This document shows positions 23,340-33,429 of a DNA stretch of 64,000 nt, one piece after another. The number at the start of each line of letters is the position of its first letter. Position 1 is the first letter of the stretch. The position numbers were made by a program, and so were the translations under genes. This DNA is from Diphasiastrum complanatum (taxonomy: Eukaryota > Streptophyta > Lycopodiopsida > Lycopodiales > Lycopodiaceae): NCBI GenBank assembly GCA_029204225.1, contig CM055110.1:21819265-21883264 (forward strand). The letters are read 5' to 3'. Below the pieces are notes generated by a model. The model was given only the letters and a program-made list of their open reading frames with translations, was not told the DNA's origin and made no database searches.

Positions 23340-23482
23340 GCTTCCACCCTCGAGCGGACACCCTTCCTGGGTGGAATGCCCTCGGAGGGTGACCCCACCC
23401 TAGCCCCGAGGAAGGGCTTCCACCCTCGAGCGAACACCCTTCCTGGGCGGAATGCCCTCGGAGGCGACCCCACCCTAGCCGG
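23331..23482 (+). repeat. Two tandem ~76-bp GC-rich units
   Basis: The unit starting CGAGGAAGGGCTTCCACC at 23331 repeats at 23407 with a few substitutions and a small deletion near the end. It contains internal short inverted repeats (CCTCGAG, CCCTCGGAGG). The GC content contrasts sharply with both flanks. Confidence 0.85.
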
Positions 23483-23489
23483 GTAGTAT

Positions 23490-24237
23490 CAATTTCATTT
23501 TGCTCCCAACTTTTAACAAAGAGCCTTTTAGATATGAAACACTCTTGGTAATGACATTAGCAAGGAGTTGGTTTATGACAATTATATCTTGTGATAGTGT
23601 CATGAGACAACAATGTGTCATGGGAGATCAAGAATAGCTAACTATGTCTTCTAAGTTGTCAAGGAAAGTTTGTGATTGTAATTAACATTAAAAGAGAGCT
23701 TGACAAGACCAATAGTTGTGTCTAGGTAGACCCAAGCACCTACTCTTGGTCTACTTGCTTCAAACTAGCTAGGCTTGGTTGTGATATGCGCTATTATTTT
23801 GAATGAAAGAGAAATTTTCAAGGGTCCTAGCTAGAATGAATAAGAGTTAGATAGTTTACTTGAGTTTTATTATGATCTTGCACATGGACCTTATCAAGAT
23901 CCCACAATGAACCACAAGGTCCCATAATGAACCAATATAATTCTAAATTTCCACACCAACTAGAAACGAAGGCCAGCCTAATGGACTCGTCATTTGTGTG
24001 TATTTTCTATAATGCTAATTGAAGACTTCAACTTTGTAATGTCCTATAATGCATTGAACATGTATTTTGTTCTTGGAACTTCATCCAATTTTTAAATGAT
24101 ATAACTTGCAAGGAATATATAACATCATTACAATGTTTCATGTCTTGGTGTCTATAATAATTGGGAATCATTGAATCATAAATGATAAATCAAAACATAT
24201 TTTAACTGTTTATAGTTCACAACTAACTTTATTATAT
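23490..24237. other. AT-rich stretch without recognised gene
   Basis: No open frame or repeat that I can support. It separates the GC-rich tandem repeat from the GIY-YIG frame. Confidence 0.4.
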
Positions 24238-24728
24238 TTATATATAATGACGTCTTTTCAAGTACCAATATTTTTTGGAATTGCTTGGGGTTTTTTTTAA
24301 TATGTTATAACCATTTGAGCCACATGAAGCGAATAGATCTATATAGAATGATTCTAAATTATTTGCAATCTTTTTGTCACAAGTAGTACAAATTGTAGAT
24401 ATAATAAAATTATTTTTGAAAGGAGCATATAGAGATGCATCTGCCAACATTTTTGAAAGAGGGTTTTCACAGTGTTGGTGATATCTTTTCGTCAGTGATG
24501 TTGTTTGTCCAATGTAAACTTTTTTGTTTTTGATGCATTCTAATTTATAGATGTGAATGTTCTTCGTGCTCTTTTTGGTGGAGGTCTGTTTTCCTACATT
24601 CAAACAGTTTATCTAATGTATCTTTTTGTAGATTTGCATAGTTAAACTTTCAGAAATGTAATAGATAAACAGAGTTTGATATACCTTTGTAGCACTTGTT
24701 GATGCTACATCTTCTTCTGTGATAACCT
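24238..24728 (-). CDS. GIY-YIG endonuclease-domain protein (partial, probably spliced)
   Basis: The frame 24603-24238 (121 codons) has the GIY-YIG fold motifs: IYKLE (18-22), KKVYIGQT (27-34) with the second Tyr and Gly, the conserved Arg in LTKRYHQH (about 40), a conserved Glu in NNLESFYIDLF (about 86) and YNILKK near the end. Such domains cut DNA; those most like this, with the IYK...VYIGQT layout, occur in viruses and mobile elements. The ATG at 24603 lies on a possible 3' splice site (GAATGTAG). A 42-base segment at 24728-24687 is bounded by TTTTCAG and GTATATC and would join in phase, so an upstream exon is possible. This is an inference. Its downstream neighbour in the window is AT-rich non-coding DNA. 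Upstream on the same strand lie a spliced gene and a Pif1 helicase. Confidence 0.7.
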
Positions 24729-24801
24729 GAAAATCGTGCAATAAAGTGAAGTTGAAAATTATTTTCATATTTCATAACAGAAATGTATAAAAAAATGTTC
24801 G

Positions 24802-25378
24802 TTATATCTTATGATCTTGTATTTGAGGATGAGACTCAAATAGATGTGCTATTGTAGGATTGACCATTTGTATTACAGAAGAAAATGTGATTGGTCCATT
24901 TGTCAATTTGTTTCCACATTGATCAATCTGACCAGAGTGTTTATCCAGATCAGCTGCAATTGCGTAAGATTGTGCATGAGTCATTTCATTTCAATCATTG
25001 ATTGGAATGTTGTATCCAAAATACAAATTTCTCACTGTGTAGTAAGATTTGTTTACATTTGATTCAAAATAACAAATCGATGTAGAATTCGTGTGTACTG
25101 TTTTGGGAATAGTGATTTGAAAGTTTTTGAATAAATGGATAAGAAATCCTGCAATAAAGTAATTGTAAGTAATTGTTTATACAATAAAGTATAGGTATTG
25201 ATCACTAAAAAAGAAGGATATCAAAATACTAAATATTCTTGTTTTATAGATAGTTACCTTCAATTGGTCGACCATTATTAGTACTTTGAAATTTATCTCG
25301 TGCATTTTTTTTCTCATCGATAAGTAATGATAGCAAGTATCTTGTTCTATAACCGTTCATGTATTCCTCAGGTTCTAT
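24802..25378 (-). CDS. Unrecognised two-exon gene, one stop codon
   Basis: On the minus strand, exon 1 (about 25378-25258) encodes GYRTRYLLSLLIDEKKNARD and ends ATTGAAG. A GT-AG intron of 109 bp follows (25257-25149, GTAACT...TTGCAG). Exon 2 (25148-24802) joins exactly in phase and encodes FLIHLFKNFQITIPKTV, VRNLYFGYNIPIND and THAQSYAIAADLDKHSGQ, ending at a TAA. One in-frame TGA interrupts exon 2 after IPIND (about 24995), so this copy is damaged or a reading error exists. Exon 1 probably extends upstream: a short MSTTIE exon with a GT donor (about 25640-25620) and a Thr-rich segment near 25430 are candidates. I recognise no family. It is co-oriented with the helicase and the GIY-YIG gene. 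Confidence 0.55.
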
Positions 25379-25624
25379 TCCACATATATTCATGAGGAAC
25401 ATTTGTTGATGGATATGTTGTTGTTGTCATTGTTGCAGTGTTTACAGTTGTTGTTTCTTCTTTTAGTTTTTTGAATAGCTATTTTTTGTAAAATTAGGGA
25501 AGTTTTGATTTGTCAAGTTAGATAAGTTTTATTAAAAACATTTGATTAAAGAAAAAAAAACTTTTGATTTAATCAACCTTGTTTAAATTCATGCAAATAA
25601 AATTTACAAATAAGGAGATAGTAC

Positions 25625-27005
25625 CTCAATTGTTGTCGACATTTTGTGAATTGATGATCAGCTTATTCTGCAAAAATGATTTTTGGATTATATTCATCAA
25701 GAACATTGTGTGTATTCTGGAAGTGGAATAGCATAACGGAGTAATTTCATTTATGACGAAAATATCTTTTCTTTTTGTTACTCTTGAGAGCATGACATAT
25801 GTTAATGCAGGACAGAAGTTTTCTTTATGTTTAAGATTGTTGTATTTTTTATTGTCATCCCTTGGGATTTGTGAGCTGTCATTGCATACGCTAGAGTGAG
25901 AGGAAATGTTGACTTGTAGTAGATATGTGTATTGTATCTTATTTTTGCAAAAATTGACCTAGTCACAAGAATGTGTCTATTCATATTTTCAATTTTCACT
26001 TTTATTGACTTGATTTCCGCTAATTGTCCTTTAAAAATTAGATCCATAATTGTTCTTATAGCTCCATTTACAGCTCCTTTACTTATATCCATGTTGGAAA
26101 GTAGCATCACCTTTGCACCGATGGCTAATTTTGGTATTTGATGGAATTTTTCTTCCATCAACCAACTTTGCATTTCGGGCATGTGTGATGCATTACTTTT
26201 TATTGTGGTTGTGATTGTTTGAGAGGTATCATAAAGTTTTTCTAGCACATATTCATTGAATTTTATAACATCTTCACGATGTGTACAAATGATTGAAATG
26301 TTGTCATCTATCCTTTCAAAAGCTTGTCTCTCAGTTATTATTCTATCATAAAACACATTATGCATTTCATCAATTGTTGGTTGTCTACTTCGTATGATGT
26401 TCAAAAATTCTAAATATATAGGATCTTCAGAATGTCTCACTGAATATGTGAAATCGAAATGCGTTGCCATTTTCCAATATGGAGAAGAACATATATGGCA
26501 TGGCCAACAAAAGGATTCTTGTCTATGTTGACATATTGCAGGTAATTGTGCATGGTCTCCAACTAGTAATAGAATGAGATTTTTGAAAGGGTTATTTTGA
26601 GGACTGTTCTTCACTTGATTTATTTGATGCACAACCAATTGCAAAGTGTGGGATGTCATCATTGACATCTCATCAATTATGATAAGTTCAGGATTGGCTA
26701 TCAATTTATAGCGGAAGTCTGTAGGACTTAAATTTTGAACATAGAGATTCTTTATAGGAATGGAGAATATATTGTGCACAGTCATTGCAGTTTTGCTAAG
26801 TCTTGTTGCTGTAGCTCTAGTTGTTGCTGATAGCAACACATTTCTATCCATGCAACAAAATTTATATGCTAGATATTTTATAAACATTGTTTTTCCGCTA
26901 CCAGGAGTTCCAGTCAAAAAAATTTTAACAGTGTACTTTTTCCAATATTCATAGAACATGAGGTCTTCCAAGGTTGTTTGTCGTGATACGTAAATATCAA
27001 TGGGG
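25625..27005 (-). pseudogene. Pif1-like SF1 DNA helicase, frameshifted and N-terminally cut
   Basis: The frame 26971-25802 (389 codons) carries helicase motifs in order: Walker A GTPGSGKT (21-28), a Q/R segment SATTRATATRLS, motif II IIIDEMSMM (97-105), motif III LLLVGDHAQLPAI (about 135-147), and the C-terminal AMTAHKSQGMT near 365. Motif VI (ALTYVMLSRVTKRKDIFVI) continues in another frame from about 25825 to 25700, so a one- or two-base frameshift lies near 25820. Upstream of the ATG the frame stays open to about 27000 (DIYVSRQTTLEDLMFYEY), so the true start is missing; plus-strand copia DNA begins soon after. Pif1 family enzymes unwind DNA 5' to 3'. Stand-alone Pif1 relatives like this occur in Helitrons and large DNA viruses as well as in cells. 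No Rep/HUH domain is visible here. Confidence 0.85.
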
Positions 27006-27015
27006 TGTAATCATT

Positions 27016-27045
27016 AGGGCCCTTTTTTGGACTCAAAAAGGGCCT
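27016..27045. repeat. Inverted repeat AGGGCCCTTTTTT / AAAAAGGGCCT
   Basis: An 11-bp stem with one bulged G and a short loop (about 8 bases). It lies immediately beyond the truncated end of the helicase frame and before the Copia-F remnant. It could mark the end of the helicase-bearing element, but nothing else confirms a terminus. Confidence 0.6.
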
Positions 27046-27267
27046 CTTCCTTGCCTAAACAAGTTTTCTAATCATAATTAATTTAGTGCTAATAATATTG
27101 TTGTAACCAACCATCTTATTTTGTAGCTGAGGAGGTGATGAGTCTATGTAATGAACTGATTCACTCCTTTTCACAATGGGTATTTGAAGACAACAAAATG
27201 ATGCTTTGGATAGAGATACCGGTTTTGTGAGTATTGATGCTATGATTAGTTTCAACATATTGGGATC

Positions 27268-27960
27268 GACCACGACTAGACCAGATATATGCTATGTTGT
27301 TGGCATTGTAAGTTAGTTTATGGCAGCACCTACGGAAACGCATTGGAAGGCAGCTAGATGCATTTTGCGTTATGTGAAAGGCACTTCAGATTATGGCTTG
27401 ATTTATAGGAAGCATGAGGGTTTACCCGAGTTGTGTGGCTATGTGGATGTGGATTGGGGAGGTGACTATGATGATCGTAGATCCACCATAGGGTATGTAT
27501 TCCAGCTTTGTGGTGGTTGTTTTTCTTGGTCTAGTAAGAAGCAAAGTACAATTGCTCTTTCCACCACAGAAGCAGAATATAAGACAATGTGTAGTGCAGC
27601 ACATGAAGCTATATGGTTGAGACAAATCTTGGAAAAAGTTGGCATAAAGCAGAAAAATCCCACGACGTTTCATAGTGACAGTCAGCAGTCAGAGTGGCAT
27701 TCAGTTAGCAAAGAATCCAATGTTCCATGCGAGAACCACATTGAGATTCAGTATCACTTTATACATGAGAGGCTGTTGAGTCATGAAATTCATGTTGTTG
27801 ATTGTAGTACAGAAGAACAACTAGCTGATATTTTCACTAAGCCACTTGTTGGAAAAAAGTTTGATAAGCTTAGATCAAAGCTTTTTGTGCGTAAAGTTTG
27901 TTGACTTTAAAGCTATGTACATGACTATATAAAAAGTAGACTCTACTTTAAGGAAGAGAG
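27268..27960 (+). pseudogene. Copia-F RNase H end
   Basis: The frame 27320-27904 (194 codons) carries the copia RNase H layout: HWKAARCILRYVKGTSDYGL, GYVDVDWGGDYDDRRST, CFSWSSKKQSTIALSTTEAE and LADIFTKPL. It ends before a polypurine-rich AAGGAAGAGAG (27950-27960). Homology to the second copy (33430-35279) begins near 27268 (ACCACGACTAGACC). DNA to its left is unrelated, so the element is 5'-truncated or rearranged. A small insertion-type change near SQQSEWHSVSKES disrupts the HARTKHI block. Confidence 0.85.
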
Positions 27961-28231
27961 TTAGAATTAAAGTAGAATCACTGTGCTATTGTACTGTGGG
28001 TCCTATCAGTCGATAAGGATCAGTTGGCCTCGCCATGAGGCAAGTCGAGGGGGGGCACGTTCCATCAACGGCAACCTGGATCATGCATGGGTTGCCTGAG
28101 TGAACAACTATATGTATAATGTTATTTCATTTTGGAGAAATACAGTTGCTATGTGAGCTTGATGTGGAGAGTGTTTTCTGTCTGTGTGATTGTGTAGCAT
28201 GATCTGTGTTCCTGTTTGAAGCAAATTCTAA
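27961..28231 (+). repeat. 3' LTR of Copia-F
   Basis: 271 bp beginning TTAGAATTAAAG and ending AAATTCTAA. It matches the 270-bp LTR at 35010-35279 over its whole length with scattered substitutions. The terminal inverted repeats are TTAGAATT/AATTCTAA, not TG/CA. It contains the phrase CAACGGCAACCTGG and a GCATGGGTTGCC segment shared by both copies. Confidence 0.85.
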
Positions 28232-29089
28232 GTCCATGACCTCTTTGACATAGTTCAAGGAGTTGAGGAAGAGCCTCAAGCTCCCCAAGAACAAACCAAA
28301 TACAAGAAGAGAGTAAGATTAGCTCTACATTTCATAAAGTTGAATGTATGCAATGACCTCTTGAAGGAGGTGTCTTCTTGTGCCTCATCCAAAGAGGCTT
28401 CAGATTCATTAAAAAGTATCTATGAATCCAATAACACTTCAAGAATCCTCATGCTAAGAAATCAAGTTTTCCAAAGCATGAAAGGAAGTGGAGAGAGTGG
28501 ACAAGAGTATGTCCATAGGATCAAATCTCTTAACAAGGAGTTGGGTGCTATAGGAGAGAAGATCCAAGACCAAGAGCTAGTACAAATCATATTGAATGGC
28601 CTAGGTGATGAGTTCACCAACTTGGTCCAATCATTTGCTATTCAAAACACTCTTCCATCCATTAAAAAGTTGCACAATGTTCTTGTGGCCGAGGAGAGTA
28701 GAAGTCTCTAGTTGAGAAGCAACTTAGTACTTCCATCAAAGCACTAAGATGTGATAATGGAGTACACCTCCAATAAAATGAAAGATTTTTGTGAGACCAA
28801 TGGCATTAAATTGCAATATAGTTGTTCCTACACCCCCCAACAAAATGGGTTGGCCGAGAGAAAAAATAGAAGTCTATGTGAATGTGCAAAGTCTTTAAGA
28901 CTTGATGCATCACTTTCCATCTCATTTTGGGGAGAAGCTATAACGTGTGCCAATTACTTGTGTAATAGACTTCCCAGTAGTGCTATTGATGGGATCTCAC
29001 CTTATCAAGCTTTGTTTGGTTGGAAACCCAACGTACAAGATTTTAAAATCTTTGGATGTATTTGTTATGTCCACATCCCTTTGGAGTAG
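28232..29089 (+). pseudogene. Copia-H gag fused to integrase by internal deletion
   Basis: Starting at the base after the Copia-F LTR, gag codes for QGVEEEPQAPQEQTKYKK, then LNVCNDLLKEVSSCASSKEA and SRILMLRNQVFQSMK, ending at VAEESRSL and a stop (28711). Within 40 bases an integrase segment follows (IKALRCDNG, then CETNGIKLQYSCSYTPQQNG, AERKNRSLCECAKS, LCNRLPSSAIDG, KIFGCICYVHIPLE) and ends with a stop at 29087. Zinc knuckle, protease, gag-pre-integrase and the first half of the integrase are absent. The gag and integrase belong to the same lineage as Copia-A, B and C. Confidence 0.85.
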
Positions 29090-30050
29090 GGAATCTTCCT
29101 ATATTCTAGGAGACTAGCTCTTTGGATTTTAGCCATATTCTAGAAGGTCAACTTTGGATAAGGATCAAGGATGGATCAAATGGATAGATCTGAGTGATGT
29201 GGCACTCTTCACACGTGTGAAGACCTGCTAGACTGTACCAGACTTGTGGATGTACTTGATCCACAAAAGGATCATCATTTTGCTAATGAGATTGATGAGA
29301 CTTTTGCATTCTACACTTTTGTGAGATTTCTAGTCATTAGAATTGTGAATTCTATGAATGATTGCTATCAAGAACCAAAGTACTTGTTGTTTCAAGTGCA
29401 AGCCGTATTGTGTGGACAGTACTCCACACGTGTGAGGCCGCTTTCACTAATTTATGAAGTTTTGATCCATTGTTCTTGCTTAAATCTAAGTGTAATGAAT
29501 CTAGATCAAGATCTAATGTGTAGAACTTGATAGATCCATTGATTAAGCAACCAATAACTCTCTATGATTGTTAAGTACAATCATTATTGTCCTTTAAACT
29601 GAAATTTTATCACTAAGGAGCACCTGAGAGGTTCATCCACCTACTTAGTACTAACTTCATTTATTATATATTCACCAGGTGGAATTGTGGAGTCTTAAAC
29701 ATTATTATTCCGCTAGAGAAGATGATCCCTATACATAGTATGGTTGTTCTTTACCACCTCGATATCTTCAGAATATTTTAAGAATCTTGGACACTGATTG
29801 ACAGGAACAGAGCCAGTTGAAACTATGAAACTGGGATGATTGTCCTTACATACCTATTGATTGATAAGTGGTGATAAATTTCATGCATCTAATCCATTTC
29901 GAGATCCTGGCCAGCTCAAAATATACATGATGAATAAGGCGGCCATAATAATTATAACAAGATAAAATCTGAATTTTCAAGTTTTCTATACACAAAAGAA
30001 CTGATCATTCAGTCATCTATTTTTTTTATCTGGAAACCTTAAAAACCCTA
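29090..30050. other. Copia-derived non-coding tail, then unassigned DNA
   Basis: CACACGTGTG occurs at 29210-29219 (within the 16-base palindrome CTTCACACGTGTGAAG) and at 29425-29434, as in the leaders and LTRs of the copia elements here. So 29090 to about 29530 is probably leader or LTR-derived. From 29530 to 30050 I see nothing that I can name. Confidence 0.45.
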
Positions 30051-30129
30051 GCTATGAAAAAACCCTTAAAAAATTTTAACAAATGTGCGTGCACGTGCAC
30101 GTGCGCACACACACAAAACTCTAAAAAAA

Positions 30130-30700
<571 letters not shown>

Positions 30701-30794
30701 AACACACACACACACACTCGACTCGAATTCAGAGAATTTTTCTCACACACTTGACTCGACTCGAATTCAGAGAATTTTTCTAGACGCGAATGTC

Positions 30795-31900
30795 TAAACT
30801 CAAATTTTTGGAGACTTCAATGTTTTGAGTCTCAAAATTTTCGAGACACAAAATTTTCAAGACTCAAAATTCAAATTTTTGGAGTGTCTCCAAATTTTCG
30901 AGACAATTTGTGGAGAGACTCAAAACTCGAATTTTTCTAGACTCGAATTTTTGGAGTCTCCAAATTCTCGAGACTCAATTTTTGGAAACTCCAAATTTTC
31001 AAGGTACATTTTGAGGGTCATTGTTATTTTGTGGAGAGACAAATTTTTGAAGACTCAAGACACAAATTTTTGGAGGTATTTTTGAGGTAATTTTTTGAGG
31101 TTCAAAGTACTTTTGAGGTTCATTTCGAGGTTTTTATTTTTGGAGACACGAAATTTTTGAGACTTGAAACTTGAATTTTTGGAGATTTTAATGTTTTAAG
31201 TCTCGAAATTTTCTAGACTCGAAACTTGAATTTTTGGAGTCTCCAAATTTTCGAAAGACAATTTGTGAAGAGACGAAATTTTGAATCTCGAAATTTTCGA
31301 GACTCGAAACTCGAATTTTTGGAGTCTACAAATTTTTGAGATACAATTTGTGGAGAGACAAAATTTTGTGGAGAGACTCAAAACTCGATTGTGCTAGACT
31401 CGAATTTTTGGAGTCTCCAAATTTTCGAGACTCAATTTTTGGAGACTCCAAATTTTTTAGGTACATTTGAGGGTCATTGTCAATTTGTGGAGAGATGAAT
31501 TTTTGGAGACTCAAGACACGACCTTTTTGAGGTATTTCGAGGGTCAGTGTCTCAATTTTTTGACATATTTTCGAGGTACTTTTGAGATATTTTTGAGGTA
31601 CTTTTGAGGTATTTTGAGGTACTTTCGAGGTACTTTTGAGGGTCAATGTCTCAATTTTTTGAGGTGTTTTCGAGGTATTTCGAGGTACTTTTCGAGGTAT
31701 TTTTGAGGTATTTCGAGGTACTTTCAAAAGTCAGTGTTTCAATTTGTAGAGAGATAAATTTTTGGAGATTTCAATTTTTGAAGGTATTTTCGAGGTACTT
31801 TTCGAGGTTCAAGGTATTCTTTCGAGGGTCAATGTCGCATTCTTCGAGGGCCTCTCCCACCAAAAAATATTTTCGAGGTATTTTTGCTAAGGCATCGGGA
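30795..31900 (+). repeat. Degenerate minisatellites of TTTTCGAGACTC / TTTTGAGGTACTT
   Basis: First part (30795-31500): a phrase around CTCGAATTTTTGGAGTCTCCAAATTTTCGAGA repeats with many variants. It is partly self-complementary (CTCGAAAATTT/AAATTTTCGAG). Second part (31500-31900): shorter 10-13 base units with core CGAGGTACTTTTGAGGTATTT. The two grade into one another. A tail to about 32320 has phrases such as AAATTTCACGACATTG and AAAAATGCGACACT in place of the minisatellite. Confidence 0.8.
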
Positions 31901-32339
31901 TATCGTGAAATTTTCGTGAAGCCTTCACAAAACCTTCAAGAAAATTTCACGACATTGTCCCTCCCCCTCATGTGTCGCAGTTTTTTCGAGGGTCAGTGTC
32001 GCGAACATAACTGAAGCCTTTGCAAAAATTTCATGAAAATCCCCTGCAGGCTTTGCGAGAATTCGTCGATTTTTTCAAAATTTTTGCTAGATTTTCAAGG
32101 CCTTTTCGCGTTTCGAGGTACTTTTGTAAAGGCATCGGGATTTTCGTGAAGCCTTCAGGAAAAAATTTTGAGATATTTTCGCGAAAGCTTCAGTGATTTT
32201 CGTGAAACCTTTAGGGAAATTTCACGACATTGGCCCTCCCCCTCCAGAAAAATGCGACACTCCCCCTCCCCTTCCCAAAAAATGCCTCTCCCTCCCGAAC
32301 AATGCGATATGTCAGTTGACACACTTCGGTCACGTACGC

Positions 32340-33420
32340 ACATACATCTTATACCTCTCAGGTTGTGTCTTCTCTCTTGTTGATCTTCGTAGCTCTCCCT
32401 GGCTAGATGATCTTGGAAAGTCATCCATGTCGCGGCACTCCATCAATATCTCAAACCATTCAGGGAGCTTCTTGTCAAGTGATCGGCTTCCTGGTGAAAA
32501 TGTATCCCACGGTACATCCTTCTCCTTGCGTTTGTCACCTGCAACTTCAATCCTTCTTGCACCAAAAGGTTTGTCTCTACCTCTCCAACCTGTCTCTAGA
32601 GGTTGAGTAGTAGTTTCTTGAGATGTATCATCGTATTCATCATTGGAAGGCCAATGAATGGATCATCATCAGGAGGTATCCTCACTATACCATCTTTCCC
32701 ACTGGATGTGTCTATCTTCTCAGCATCCTTGTCTTCATACATCTTGCATTCATCAAAGATAACATCACGACTTACATGGATTATGTTTTCCACTGGATCA
32801 AAACATCTATAGCCCTTCACACGATCATCATAACCTAGGAATATACACTTGATAGCTTTTACATCAAGTTTACGTCTCTCTTCCTTAGGAATGTGTACAA
32901 CGGCCTTACATCCAAAGATTCGCAAGTGGTTCACCTTTGGCTTCTTCTTCGTGAATGCTTCCTCAGATGTTATCTTTGGTATGGCAATGGTAGGACTTCT
33001 ATTTTGAAGATAGACTGCCATACTGCATGCTTCTGACCAAAAGTCTTTTGGTAGTTTCATCTTAACTAGCATACATCTAGCACTTTTCACAATCGTACGA
33101 TTCTTGTGCCCAGCTACACCATTGAGAGCAGGAGTATGAGCTTGCGTAAATTGTCTTTTAATCCCACATTGATCACAAAGATCATTGAAGTCATTAGACT
33201 TGTACTCACCTCCACTATCTGATCTTAGGACTTTGATCTTCCTACCTGTCTGATTTTTGACCAATGCCTCGAAGCTCTTGAAATTGTCAAATGCATCCGA
33301 TTTCTTCTTCAAGAAGTAGATCCACGTCTTACACGTGACATATCATCAATAAAGGTCATGAAATAGAAGGCTTTACCTAAGGACATGGTCCTCATAGGCC
33401 CACATAAACAATTTCTGCTC
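32340..33420 (-). pseudogene. Copia-F2 integrase, in inverted orientation
   Basis: The minus-strand frame 33312-32596 (238 codons) has ALVKNQTGRKIKVLRSDSGG, EYKSNDFNDLCDQCG, AHTPALNGVAGHKNRT, LPKDFWSEACSMAVYLQNRS and HLRIFGCKAVVHIP. The first catalytic region (FYFMTFIDDMSR) can be read near 33345. After the frame the linker STREKTQPERYKMYV appears at about 32330-32350. The catalytic Glu position reads VAGHKN instead of AERKN, so that residue is lost. The plus-strand RT of what looks like the same element starts at about 33430, head to head. Confidence 0.8.
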
Positions 33421-33429
33421 TCTTATCTA

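Noticed and set aside
25802-26971. Reading the helicase as proof of a complete Helitron
   Set aside because: No Rep/HUH motif, no 5' TC or 3' CTRR end with AT target was found, so only a helicase is supported.
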